From Microcella sp. (GTDB lineage Bacteria > Actinomycetota > Actinomycetes > Actinomycetales > Microbacteriaceae): a DNA stretch of 41,755 nt. The DNA lies in the NCBI RefSeq assembly GCF_030645145.1, contig NZ_JAUSMI010000101.1:1-41755 (forward strand), in the 5' to 3' direction. Below, piece after piece: positions 7,221 to 15,611 of this stretch. The position numbers were made by a program, and so were the translations under genes. Position 1 is the first letter of the stretch; each line of letters opens with the position of its first letter. The notes under the pieces were generated by a model. It was not told where the DNA came from and ran no database searches. It worked only from the letters and a program-made list of their open reading frames with translations.

Positions 7221-8192
7221 TCAGAGGGCGGATGCCCGGCGCGCCTCCCACGCCGACCGCACCATCTCGGCGAGCGAGTGGCGCATGCGCCAGTCGAGGT
7301 CGCGCGCCGCGAGCTCGCCGCTCGCCACGATGCGCGGCGGGTCTCCGGGGCGGCGGGGACCGATCTCGGGGTCGATGGCGATGCCGGTCTCGGCGGCCAT
7401 CGCATCCATGATCTGGCGCACGGAGACGCCGTCGCCCGAGCCCAGGTTGTAGGCGCGCTCGAGCGGCTCGCCCGCGTCGAGGCGACGCGCGGCTGCGACG
7501 TGCGCGAGGGCGAGGTCGGCGACGTGGATGTAGTCGCGCACGCACGTGCCATCGGGCGTCGGGTAGTCGGTGCCGTTGATGCGCGGGGCGCGGCCCTCGA
7601 GCAGCGCCTCGAACACGAGCGGGAAGAGGTTGTGCGGGCTCGTGTCGAACACGGCCGGGTCGCCGGAGCCGACGACGTTGAAGTACCGCAGGCTCGTGTG
7701 GCGCAGGCCCGCGGCGACCTCCTGGTCGGCGAGCAGCCACTCGCCGATGAGCTTCGACTCGCCGTACGGGCTCGCGGGGGCCTTGGGGGTGCCCTCCGTG
7801 ACGAGGTCGACGTCGACGGCGCCGTAGACGGCGGCCGAGCTCGAGAACACGCACTTCTCGACGCCGTGGCGCTGCATGGCCTCGAGGAGCGTGATCATGC
7901 CCGTGACGTTCTGCTCGTACGTGTGCAGGGGCCGCTGAACGCTCACGCCCGCGTACTTGAAGCCCGCGACGTGGATGACGCCCGTGACGCCGTTCTCGAC
8001 GATCGCGCGATCGACGGCGTCGGCGTCGGCGTCGAGGATGCTCGCCCGCACGAACGGGACCCCCTCGGGCACGAACCGCTCGTGCCCGCTCGAGAGGTCA
8101 TCGAGCACGACGGCCTTCAGGCCCGCATCGAGGAGGGCGCGCACCACGTGCGCACCGATGTATCCGGCGCCGCCGGTCACCAGCCAGGTCAT
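7221..8192 (-). CDS. galE: UDP-glucose 4-epimerase
   Basis: A 323-residue extended short-chain dehydrogenase of normal GalE length. It interconverts UDP-glucose and UDP-galactose (or the GlcNAc/GalNAc pair) in the cytoplasm. The NAD site GGAGYIG is at 7-13, SSSAAVYG at 117-124 supplies the catalytic Ser/Thr position, and the Tyr143-x3-Lys147 pair (YGESK) is intact. The GalE motifs SLRYFNVVGS and DYPTPDGTCVRDYIHV are present. A second galE sits at 32565-33545. A TAGCGT box 7 nt before ATG suggests a leaderless transcript. It supplies galactose-type donors for the glycosyltransferases of the window. Confidence 0.92.
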   Translation of the reverse strand: MTWLVTGGAGYIGAHVVRALLDAGLKAVVLDDLSSGHERFVPEGVPFVRASILDADADAVDRAIVENGVTGVIHVAGFKYAGVSVQRPLHTYEQNVTGMITLLEAMQRHGVEKCVFSSSAAVYGAVDVDLVTEGTPKAPASPYGESKLIGEWLLADQEVAAGLRHTSLRYFNVVGSGDPAVFDTSPHNLFPLVFEALLEGRAPRINGTDYPTPDGTCVRDYIHVADLALAHVAAARRLDAGEPLERAYNLGSGDGVSVRQIMDAMAAETGIAIDPEIGPRRPGDPPRIVASGELAARDLDWRMRHSLAEMVRSAWEARRASAL

Positions 8193-8199
8193 GCGGTCA

Positions 8200-8205
8200 A
8201 CGCTA
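8200..8205 (-). promoter_or_regulatory. -10 box for galE (7221-8192), probably leaderless
   Basis: TAGCGT followed by 7 nt and then ATG at 8192. Confidence 0.45.
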
Positions 8206-8234
8206 GCGGCCCGGAGGTCATCCGGACCGCGCGC

Positions 8235-10481
8235 TCAGTACTGCGTGGCGACGGTCGTGTGATGCACCCAGTACCACGAGCCGTTGAGCTTCACGCGGTA
8301 CCAGACGCGGTTACTGGAATCGGCGATCAGCCGAGTGCCGGTCGGAGCCGTGCCCACCACCGTGCCGCCCGGGCCGTTGCGGAGATTGGCCGTGACGGTC
8401 GTCACGAGGTTGACCGACGACCAGGTCGCGGGCTCGATCGGCCGATCGCCGAGATGCTCGAACACTGTCCGCGAAAGCCGTGCGATGGCCCAGTTGGCCG
8501 CATTCTGATCGCCGAGAACAGCCACGGAGTACGTGCCGATCGGCGCACGCACGATGCCGGCGTCGCCCTCGACGAGTCCGCTCGTGATCCAGAGCTGACC
8601 GGTCTTGTTCCCGAATCGGGTGCCGGCCGGAACCCCGGAGGGGATCTTCGAGCGCCACAGCTGCTCGTTCATGAGCGATTTCATGAGGCTCGTCGAGCTC
8701 GGCGAGAGCAGCACGCCCTTCTCGAGCTTCTCGAGGAGCACGGCGAGGTCATCGGTCGAGGCCTTCTTCGCCGACTGGTAGTTGCCCGCCCCGTCGTAGC
8801 CGACGTAGAAGGTGTTTCGGAAGCCGGACATCCAGAGCTGCCGGTTGATCTCGGTGTTGCCGATGAGGGCGAGCAGGTCGGCGTGGCAGAGGTTGTCCGA
8901 GATGTGGATCATCGTCCGCAGGCACGAGCCCACGCTGACACCCGAGCGGGTGAGCGTGTCGAGGCTGATGCGCCCCTGGTCGACCCGCATGAGGACGACG
9001 TAGGCGGCGAACAGCTTGATGACGCTCGCTGGCTCCTTCCGTGCCGACCCGCCGATGCTGACCGACCGGTTCATGCCGCCGTGCTCTCGCACCGTGATCG
9101 AGTACCGACCGGGAAGCCCTGCCATCTGATCGAGGAGCTTCTTCGTGAGCTGCGCCGCCGACTCGGTCCGTGACGGGATGCTGCAGCCGCGCAGCTTCTC
9201 GACCGACGGCGCCACGACGCTGTCGCCGCCGAAGATCGTGACGCGACCGACGGAGAGCCGGTCGAGCGCTTCGACGAATGCGCCCGCCGTCGGGCATCCC
9301 TGCGGAACGAGGAGGAGCGGCGCGCCCAGGCGCCCGGCATAGGCGGCGCCCGCGAGCGCGTCCGGGAAGTTCATGCCCGAGGCGAAGAACGCGTGGTCGG
9401 AGGCGGTCATGAAGCGCTTGCTGATGGCTTCGGCGACGGCGAACCGATCACTGCCGCCGATCCGGTCGACGCGCGGCACTGCGGAGCGAAGCCCCGCCTC
9501 GATCCCGGCGCTGACCGCGCCGGGCCCGCCCAGCACGGTCGCATCGGTGATCCCGAGTCGCGTGAGCAGCTCGCGCGTAGCCGCGTCGAGGTCCGTCAAC
9601 CGGCCGTCGACGAGGATGACCGGCGCACCCAGGCGGCCCGCGACGCCAGCGCCGGAGAGCGCGTCGGGGTAGTTCTGGCCGGTGGCGATGAAGGCGCGCT
9701 TCGCGGTCGGGAAGTAGGTCGACGCGAGTACGCGGGAGACCACGTACCGATCGGCGCCGCCCACGCGCTCCACGGCGATCCCGAGAGCACGGATGCGCGA
9801 CTCGACGGCGGCGGTCACCGCGCCCTCGCCGCCGAGGATGACGACCTTCGCCGGCGCGAGCCGCACGATCTCGCTCTCGACCCTCGCCGGCAGCGCTGTC
9901 GACGGCGTCAGGAGCAGGGGGCCTCCGTGCGCGACGGCTGCGGGGGCGCCGGAGAGCGCGTCCGGGAAGTCGAACCCGTGCGCGAGGAAGACGATCGGCG
10001 CCCCCTCGGGGAACGCACCCTCGGAGATCCGGACGGCTACGTCGAACCGGTCCTGGCCCGAGATGCGGTCGACGGTCACGCCGCCGACGACGGTCGCCCC
10101 CGGCTGGGGCGCCGCAGCTGCGGCGCCCTCGAGGATCACGGGCGGCTCGGGGGTCGGTGCCTCGTCGGACTCCGGCTCGGCCTCGCCCGACTCCGGTTCC
10201 TCCGTCGGCTCCGGTGCGTCGCTCGGCGACGGCTCGGCCGTCGGCTCGGGCTCGGCGCTCGGCTCGGGGTCAGCGCTCGGCAACGGCTCCACACTCGGCG
10301 ACGGCTCGACGCTCGGCTCCGGCTCGGCACTCGGCGCCGGCTCCGCGCTCGGCGACGGCTCGACCGCGCCGATCGGCTCGAGCGCGCTGATCGCGGCGTT
10401 CGCCGGCGACGGCAGCAGCATTCCGAATGCGGCCACGGCCGCGATGATGGCGAGCCGTCGGCTCGCAGAAGAGTTCCCCAT
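8235..10481 (-). CDS. Secreted CWB2-repeat / class A serine hydrolase / SH3b fusion protein
   Basis: 748 residues. Signal peptide 1-29 (cleavage near SPANA-A), then a Pro/Ser/Glu linker (41-115) made of six-residue repeats. Three cell-wall-binding type 2 (CWB2) repeats follow, about 136-435, each with an R/D-R-x-GG/SDR start and an FPDALSG-like motif. Residues about 440-680 are a penicillin-recognising fold with Ser486-x-x-Lys489 (SVIK), Ser528-Asp-Asn530, and Lys626-Thr-Gly628. The class A beta-lactamase ExxLN Glu166 motif is not seen, which favours a DD-peptidase or transpeptidase-like role over beta-lactamase. An SH3b domain (about 692-748) ends the protein. It should act outside the membrane on peptidoglycan. 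The SD is GGGGGG, 8 nt before ATG. Confidence 0.88.
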   Translation of the reverse strand: MGNSSASRRLAIIAAVAAFGMLLPSPANAAISALEPIGAVEPSPSAEPAPSAEPEPSVEPSPSVEPLPSADPEPSAEPEPTAEPSPSDAPEPTEEPESGEAEPESDEAPTPEPPVILEGAAAAAPQPGATVVGGVTVDRISGQDRFDVAVRISEGAFPEGAPIVFLAHGFDFPDALSGAPAAVAHGGPLLLTPSTALPARVESEIVRLAPAKVVILGGEGAVTAAVESRIRALGIAVERVGGADRYVVSRVLASTYFPTAKRAFIATGQNYPDALSGAGVAGRLGAPVILVDGRLTDLDAATRELLTRLGITDATVLGGPGAVSAGIEAGLRSAVPRVDRIGGSDRFAVAEAISKRFMTASDHAFFASGMNFPDALAGAAYAGRLGAPLLLVPQGCPTAGAFVEALDRLSVGRVTIFGGDSVVAPSVEKLRGCSIPSRTESAAQLTKKLLDQMAGLPGRYSITVREHGGMNRSVSIGGSARKEPASVIKLFAAYVVLMRVDQGRISLDTLTRSGVSVGSCLRTMIHISDNLCHADLLALIGNTEINRQLWMSGFRNTFYVGYDGAGNYQSAKKASTDDLAVLLEKLEKGVLLSPSSTSLMKSLMNEQLWRSKIPSGVPAGTRFGNKTGQLWITSGLVEGDAGIVRAPIGTYSVAVLGDQNAANWAIARLSRTVFEHLGDRPIEPATWSSVNLVTTVTANLRNGPGGTVVGTAPTGTRLIADSSNRVWYRVKLNGSWYWVHHTTVATQY
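10194..10361 (-). repeat. 18-bp coding repeat for Pro/Ser/Glu spacer
   Basis: Tandem, slightly degenerate copies encode EPSPSA/EPEPSV-type hexapeptides (residues 41-96 of the serine hydrolase fusion). The acidic, proline-rich spacer probably crosses the cell wall between the signal peptide and the CWB2 repeats. Repeat number is likely to vary between strains. Confidence 0.75.
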
Positions 10482-10511
10482 GACGTATTCCCCCCGGTGT
10501 GCGTCACGCGA

Positions 10512-10517
10512 AGGCTA
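10512..10517 (-). promoter_or_regulatory. Candidate -10 of the CWB2/serine hydrolase gene
   Basis: TAGCCT lies 30 nt before ATG at 10481, giving a leader of about 25 nt that holds the GGGGGG ribosome-binding site. Unlike most unit heads here, this gene looks leadered. Confidence 0.35.
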
Positions 10518-10533
10518 CATCAGCGCCGGCCGT

Positions 10534-11673
10534 TCAGGAGGTCGCGATCGCGATTCGGCCCGTTCCGGAAATCCGCAGCGTCTGCTCCTCGGCGACGAGA
10601 GCCGACTCGCCGCGACGCAGTTGACCGAGGTCGCCGAGCGTCACCGCTCCCTCGAGGCACAGCACGATCGCGGGGCCGTCGAGCCGCGCATCCGCCCCCT
10701 CTGCCAGGGCGACCGTATCGAGGACCGTCAGCGACAGCGGGACGCCCTCGGGGCGGTAGACGGCGATTCCGGGGCGCGGATGCTCGGGCTCGAGCAGGGG
10801 CGGCGGCAGCGGCCGCGCATCGAGCACGCGCGTGAGCTCGGGCACGTCGACGTGCTTCGGGGTGAGCCCGCCACGCAGGACGTTGTCGCTCGCCTCCATG
10901 AGCTCGAGGCCGAGCCCCTCGAGGTAGGCGTGGATGTTCCCGGCGGGCAGGTAGAGCGCCTCCCCCGGCCGCAGGACGACGGTGCGCATGAGGGCGGAGA
11001 CGGCGATGCCGGGGTCTCCCGGGTGGTGGGCGCTCAGCCGCGCGACGGTGTCGAGCCAATCGGGGCGGTCGGGCCGGTCGGCCAGATCGACGGAGCGGTC
11101 GGTGAGCGCGTCGACGATGGTGGAGACCCCCGGCGAGCGCGCTATGAGCCACGCGACGACCTCGGGCAGGGCGTCGTCGTCGGTCAGGCGCTCGAGCAGC
11201 GGAGCGAGCCGCGCGTCGTCGAGCGCGGCGAGGTCGGCACGCGCCTCGGCTACTGGCCGAAACCCGCAGAGGGCGCGGAACGGGTCGCTCAGCGCGACGA
11301 GCAGCTCGGGCTTGGCGAACGGGTCCTTGTAGTTGCGCGCGGGGTCATCGATCGGCACGCCCGCGGCGTTCTCTTGCTCGAACCCGGCGCGCGCCTGCTC
11401 GGTCGTCGGGTGCGCCTGCAGCGAGAGCGGGGCGGATGCCGCGAGCACCTTGAGCAGGAACGGAAGCCGACCGCCGGGCGCGTGCGCCGCGGCCCACTGC
11501 GCGAGATCGTCCTCGTCGGCGCCCTCGACGATCCACGCGGGCGAGCCGGGGTGCGCGCCGAGCCAGAGCTCGGCCTCCGGGCCGCCCGACGGCTCGGTGC
11601 CGAGGAGATCGGCGATCGCCGTCGTCGAGCCCCACGCGTACGGGCGCGGGGTGTTGGTGATGCGGATGAGCAT
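10534..11673 (-). CDS. manA: Mannose-6-phosphate isomerase, class I
   Basis: A 379-residue zinc-dependent cupin-fold isomerase converting fructose-6-phosphate to mannose-6-phosphate, the step before ManB. The type I signatures are visible: YAWGS near the N-terminus; LQAHPTTEQA with the Gln-x-His zinc ligands; KPELLVAL with the Glu ligand; PAGNIHAYLEG with the last His ligand; and ASDNVLRGGLTPKHVDV with the active-site Arg. I take the ATG at 11673 because the family sequence begins MLIRITNTPRPYAWG and AAGAGAGAGA lies about 10 nt upstream; the longer upstream frame is not conserved. It is divergent from the acyl-CoA dehydrogenase gene. Confidence 0.93.
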   Translation of the reverse strand: MLIRITNTPRPYAWGSTTAIADLLGTEPSGGPEAELWLGAHPGSPAWIVEGADEDDLAQWAAAHAPGGRLPFLLKVLAASAPLSLQAHPTTEQARAGFEQENAAGVPIDDPARNYKDPFAKPELLVALSDPFRALCGFRPVAEARADLAALDDARLAPLLERLTDDDALPEVVAWLIARSPGVSTIVDALTDRSVDLADRPDRPDWLDTVARLSAHHPGDPGIAVSALMRTVVLRPGEALYLPAGNIHAYLEGLGLELMEASDNVLRGGLTPKHVDVPELTRVLDARPLPPPLLEPEHPRPGIAVYRPEGVPLSLTVLDTVALAEGADARLDGPAIVLCLEGAVTLGDLGQLRRGESALVAEEQTLRISGTGRIAIATS

Positions 11674-11776
11674 CCCGTCGTCTCTCTCTTGCAGGGTCGC
11701 GACAACGCGCCCGACGGAACCGCCGACGACGTTGACTCTTCGACCCAACCACATCGACGCGGAGCGGTCTCGACCA

Positions 11777-11782
11777 TAGCCT
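11777..11782 (+). promoter_or_regulatory. -10 box for acyl-CoA dehydrogenase gene, probably leaderless
   Basis: TAGCCT followed by 6 nt and then ATG at 11789. TCGACG at 11754-11759, 17 nt upstream, is a plausible -35 matching four of six consensus bases. Confidence 0.5.
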
Positions 11783-11788
11783 GACGGA

Positions 11789-12970
11789 ATGACTGACTTC
11801 CCTACTCTCGCCAGCGACTTCCTCGGCTTCGAGGCCGACCTCGCCGACCACGAGCGCGAGGCGCTGGTGGCTCTCCGGCAGCACGCCGAGCAGAGCATCC
11901 GCCCCCTCGTGAACGACGCGTGGGACAAGGCGGAGTTCCCGCACGAGATCCTGCCGGGCCTTCACCAGCACCCGATCTTCGGGCAGCTGTGGGAGGAGAC
12001 CCGCACGGGCGACTACTCGGCCGTCTACGGCGGCTGGACGGCCCTCGAGCTCGCCCGCATCGACGCGAGCATCGCCACCTACGTCGGCGTGCAGAACGGC
12101 CTCGCGATGGGCTCGATCGGCGTCAACGGCTCGGCCGAGCAGAAGGCGGAGTGGCTGCCGAAGCTCGCGAGCGGCGAGGTCACGGGCGCGTTCGGCCTCA
12201 CCGAGCCGCTCTCGGGCAGCGACGCCGCGCAGGGCCTGCGCACGACCGCGACGCCCGATGGCGACGGCTGGGTGCTCAACGGCTCCAAGCGCTGGATCGG
12301 CAACGCGACCTTCAGCGACATCACGATCATCTGGGCGAAGTCGACCGAGGACGGCCAGGTCAAGGGCTTCATCGTGCCGAACCCGACCCCCGGGTTCACG
12401 GCGACGAAGATCGAGCGCAAGCAGTCGCTGCGGATCGTCCAGAACGCCGACATCACGCTCGAGAACGTGCGGGTGGATGCTGCGCTCAAGCTCGAGAAGG
12501 CGAACTCGTTCCGCGACACCGCGGCCGTTCTGCGGCTCACGCGCGCCGACGTCGCCTGGGCTGCGATCGGCACCGCGATCGGCGCGTACGAGGCGGCGGT
12601 GGCGTACACGAAGGAGCGCGTGCAGTTCGGCAAGACAATCGCGCACCACCAGCTCGTGCAGGACCTCCTGAGCCGCAGCCTCATGAACATCACCGCCTCG
12701 ATCGCGATGTGCACGCGCGTCTCGCGCATGCAGGACGCCGGAACGCAGCGCGATGAGCACGCCTCGATGGCGAAGGCGTTCTGCACGACGGCGATGCGCG
12801 AGACGGTCGCGCTGTGCCGCGAGGCGCTCGGCGGCAACGGCATCGTGCTCGACTACGACGTCGCGCGGTTCCACGCCGACGCCGAGGCGCTCTACAGCTA
12901 CGAGGGCACGCGCGAGATGAACAGCCTCATCGTGGGCCGCGCGATCACGGGGGTCGGCGCGTTCGTGTGA
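11789..12970 (+). CDS. Acyl-CoA dehydrogenase, glutaryl-CoA dehydrogenase-like
   Basis: A 393-residue FAD enzyme of the acyl-CoA dehydrogenase family. AFGLTEPLSGSD (134-145) and SKRWIGNA (166-173) are FAD/substrate motifs, and RVQFGKTIAHHQLVQ starts the C-terminal helical domain. YEGTREMNSLIVGRAITGVGAF places Glu372 at the catalytic base position of the glutaryl-CoA/isovaleryl group. The best family fit is glutaryl-CoA dehydrogenase. However, the segment ARIDASIATYVGVQ lacks the arginine that binds the glutaryl carboxylate in characterised enzymes (RS-x-MSVQ). The true substrate may therefore be an uncharged acyl-CoA. It has no evident link to the polysaccharide genes around it. Confidence 0.88.
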   Translation: MTDFPTLASDFLGFEADLADHEREALVALRQHAEQSIRPLVNDAWDKAEFPHEILPGLHQHPIFGQLWEETRTGDYSAVYGGWTALELARIDASIATYVGVQNGLAMGSIGVNGSAEQKAEWLPKLASGEVTGAFGLTEPLSGSDAAQGLRTTATPDGDGWVLNGSKRWIGNATFSDITIIWAKSTEDGQVKGFIVPNPTPGFTATKIERKQSLRIVQNADITLENVRVDAALKLEKANSFRDTAAVLRLTRADVAWAAIGTAIGAYEAAVAYTKERVQFGKTIAHHQLVQDLLSRSLMNITASIAMCTRVSRMQDAGTQRDEHASMAKAFCTTAMRETVALCREALGGNGIVLDYDVARFHADAEALYSYEGTREMNSLIVGRAITGVGAFV

Positions 12971-13037
12971 TCGGCGGTCACACCGCCCGTGCCGCCGGCA
13001 CCGCTCGCGAGCGAGTCGGCGACCGGAGCCCCGCCGG

Positions 13038-13043
13038 TAGGCT
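13038..13043 (+). promoter_or_regulatory. -10 box for first O-antigen ligase-type gene, probably leaderless
   Basis: TAGGCT followed by 7 nt (gagggtc) and then ATG at 13051. Confidence 0.5.
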
Positions 13044-13050
13044 GAGGGTC

Positions 13051-14343
13051 ATGTCCTGGCTCCGCGAGCGCCGCGTCGCGCTCGCCGCCGTGACCCTCTT
13101 CGTCCTCCTCGCCGGCGACGGCGTGCGCTACCCGCTCACCTGGTTCGGGTGGGGCGCGATCATCGCCGCTCTCGGCGTCTGCTGGATCGCCCTCGCCGTG
13201 CGCTCCCGCCTGTCGTGGCGCGGCGTGCCGATCGCGCTCGCGCTCTTCGTCGGCCTCGCGGTGCTCAGCATCATCTGGTCGGCGTACCGGCTCGAGACGG
13301 CGATCGGCGCGGGGCTCCTCGTGCTCACGGCGCTCGGCGGCGTCGTCATGGCCCGCACCCTCACGCTCGAGCAGGTGGTGCGCGCCCTCGGCGTCGCCCT
13401 GCGCTGGGTCATCGGCCTCTCGCTCGTCTTCGAGCTCGTGGTCGCGACGATCATCCGGCAGCCGGTCCTCCCGTGGTGGACGGACTACGAGGGCGAGATC
13501 CCCCGCGCCTTCTACTGGTCGCGCAACGAGCTGTTCGAGGTGCTCGACGGCGGGAGGATCCAGGGCATCGTCGGCAACGCGAACCTCCTGGGCTTCGCCG
13601 CGCTCCTCGCGATCATCGTCTTCACGATCCAGCTGGTCGACCACCGGGTCGGCCAGGCGGCGGGCTACGGCTGGCTCGCCGCCGCCGCTCTGGCATTCGT
13701 GTGCGCGGGGTCGGCGAGCATGATCGTCGCCGCGGCCGTGGTCGCGATCGTGGCCGGGCTGCTGATCGTCGCACGGCGCCTCGGGGCTCGCGCGCGCATC
13801 CGTCTGCTGGCCTTCAGCGCCGTGGCGGCCGTCGCCGCGCTCGTGCTCATCGCCGTGTTCCGCGACGCGGTGCTCGGGCTGTTCGGCCGCTCGGGAGACC
13901 TCACCAACCGCGTCGACATCTGGGCCGCCGTGACCGAGCTCGCGCTCGAGCGGCCGTGGTTCGGCTGGGGCTGGGTCAGCTACTGGGCTCCGTGGGTCGA
14001 GCCGTTCGACGGGCTCGCCGTCATCAAGGGCGTCGAGTACCTGCAGGCCCACAACGCGTGGCTCGACGTGTGGCTGCAGCTCGGGGTCGTCGGCGTCGTC
14101 GTCTTCGCGGTGCTCGTCGTCACGATGCTGCTCCGCACCGTCTCGTGGGCGGTGGATGCTCCGCTCGGCGACGTCGCCGACTCCCCGGCCCTGCGCCTCC
14201 TTCCGGCGCTCATCGCCACGGTGCTGCTCGTGCAGAGCCTCGCCGAGTCGCGCATCCTCATCGAGGGCGGGCTACTGCTGCTCGTCTGGCTCGCCGTCGC
14301 GAGCCGCACCCACGGTCGCGCCCTCGCGGGGATCGGGCGATGA
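13051..14343 (+). CDS. O-antigen ligase/polymerase family membrane protein (first of tandem pair)
   Basis: 430 residues with about ten to twelve hydrophobic segments and one large hydrophilic loop. The Wzy_C/WaaL signature is seen as SGDLTNRVDIWAAV...RPWFGWGW, followed by the conserved histidine in AHNAWLDVWLQLGVVG. Members (O-antigen ligase, ExoQ, polymerases) transfer lipid-linked glycans outside the membrane. The start is ATG at 13051, after the dehydrogenase gene, with its own likely promoter. Its stop overlaps the next gene by 4 bp (ATGA). It is too divergent to say whether it ligates or polymerises. Confidence 0.85.
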   Translation: MSWLRERRVALAAVTLFVLLAGDGVRYPLTWFGWGAIIAALGVCWIALAVRSRLSWRGVPIALALFVGLAVLSIIWSAYRLETAIGAGLLVLTALGGVVMARTLTLEQVVRALGVALRWVIGLSLVFELVVATIIRQPVLPWWTDYEGEIPRAFYWSRNELFEVLDGGRIQGIVGNANLLGFAALLAIIVFTIQLVDHRVGQAAGYGWLAAAALAFVCAGSASMIVAAAVVAIVAGLLIVARRLGARARIRLLAFSAVAAVAALVLIAVFRDAVLGLFGRSGDLTNRVDIWAAVTELALERPWFGWGWVSYWAPWVEPFDGLAVIKGVEYLQAHNAWLDVWLQLGVVGVVVFAVLVVTMLLRTVSWAVDAPLGDVADSPALRLLPALIATVLLVQSLAESRILIEGGLLLLVWLAVASRTHGRALAGIGR

Positions 14344-15611
14344 ACGACCGCGCCCGCTCGATCGTCGACGCCGGGCGCTCGGCGCTCGCGTCGCCGCGCT
14401 TCACGCAAGCACTGACCGAGGTCGCGATCGCCGTCGCGCTCTGCATGCACGCCGTTCGGGCGTTCCTCGGCTGGCCGGGGGCGCTCGCGGTGCTCGCGGG
14501 CCTGGTCGTGCTCGCGGCCCTGTCGCTCGCGGGCCAGCCGGAGCGCGTGGAGTGGCAGGGCATCCTGCCCATCTCGCTGCTCGCGCTCGTCGGCTTCATG
14601 GTGGCGAGCGGCTTCTGGAGCCAGTACCCGCTCGCCACCTGGGGCGGCGTGCCATACATGCTCGCGTTCGCCTTCCTCGGGCTCTACATCGCGCTCGCGC
14701 GCGACACGATCCAGATCGTGCGCGGGGTGGGCAATGCACTGCGCGTCGTGCTCGTGCTGTCCTTCGCGCTCGAGATCCTGTCGGGCATCATCATCGACAC
14801 CCCGCTGCGGTTCTTGAGCATCGAGGGCAACCTCGCCGTCGGCGGCCCCATCGAGGGGCTCGCGGGCACCCGCAACTACTTCGCGTTCTTAGGCGGGCTG
14901 GCTGCGCTCAGCTTCTGGATCGAGTTCCGCACGCGATCGGTGCCGCGCGGTCTGACGATCTTCTCGCTCGTGCTCGCGGCAGCGACGATCGTGTTCGCGC
15001 GCTCACCCGTGACGGGCGTCGTGCTCGCGGCGGTGCTCGCCGCGGGGCTCGTGCTCGTGCTGCTGCGCCGCCTGCCCGCCGAACGGCGGCCGGCCGTGCA
15101 GAGCGTGCTGCTCATCTCGGCGGTGGTCGCCGCAGCTCTCGGGTGGTTCTTCCGGCAGCAGCTGCTCGCCCTCGCGGGGGCCACGGCCGATGTCACGATC
15201 CGCACGAGCGTGTGGGCCGACCTGGAGAAGTTCATCGGCCAGTACCCAGCGCAGGGCTGGGGCTGGCTCGGCGCGTGGCGCGAGGACCGCTACCCGTTCC
15301 TCGTCGTGCGTGATGCCGTCGGCCGTCAGCCCGACTCGGCCCTGAACGCCTACGTGGATGCGACGCTGCAGCTCGGATTCATCGGCCTCGGCCTTCTGCT
15401 GGTCGCGCTGGGCCTCGCCTTCGTGCGGGCGTGGCTCGTGGCGACGGAGCGCCGCTCGACCGTGCACGTGTGGCCCGCGCTGACTCTCGTACTGCTCGCG
15501 ACGACGAGCATGACCGAGAGCTACCTGCTCGTCGAAGGCGGCTTCATGCTCTTCGTGATCGCGGCCCTCGTCGCGGCGCGCGAGCGGTCGTGGCGCGGGC
15601 GGTTGCGGTGA
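14340..15611 (+). CDS. O-antigen ligase/polymerase family membrane protein (second of tandem pair)
   Basis: 423 residues, polytopic, coupled to the preceding gene by ATGA overlap. The layout is the same: GTRNYFAFLGGLAAL in mid-protein matches the GNANLLGFAALLAI segment of its neighbour, and DVTIRTSVWADLEK...GWGWLGAW with DSALNAYVDATLQLGFIGL matches the Wzy_C region. The conserved histidine of the first protein (AHNAWLD) is asparagine here (ALNAYVD), so activity may differ. It probably arose by duplication and may form a pair with its neighbour. Confidence 0.83.
   Translation: MNDRARSIVDAGRSALASPRFTQALTEVAIAVALCMHAVRAFLGWPGALAVLAGLVVLAALSLAGQPERVEWQGILPISLLALVGFMVASGFWSQYPLATWGGVPYMLAFAFLGLYIALARDTIQIVRGVGNALRVVLVLSFALEILSGIIIDTPLRFLSIEGNLAVGGPIEGLAGTRNYFAFLGGLAALSFWIEFRTRSVPRGLTIFSLVLAAATIVFARSPVTGVVLAAVLAAGLVLVLLRRLPAERRPAVQSVLLISAVVAAALGWFFRQQLLALAGATADVTIRTSVWADLEKFIGQYPAQGWGWLGAWREDRYPFLVVRDAVGRQPDSALNAYVDATLQLGFIGLGLLLVALGLAFVRAWLVATERRSTVHVWPALTLVLLATTSMTESYLLVEGGFMLFVIAALVAARERSWRGRLR

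Noticed and set aside
10137-10361. CRISPR-like or minisatellite array in the Pro/Ser repeats
   Set aside because: The 18-bp units are in frame, encode a plausible secreted linker, and have no spacers.
8235-10481. Beta-lactamase resistance gene
   Set aside because: SxxK, SDN and KTG are present, but no ExxLN Glu is visible, and the wall-binding modules point to peptidoglycan remodelling. Resistance is not supported.
7188-11784. Plus-strand open frames of over 450 codons opposite galE, the CWB2 hydrolase and manA
   Set aside because: Same codon-bias artefact. The minus strand encodes intact, motif-bearing proteins throughout.
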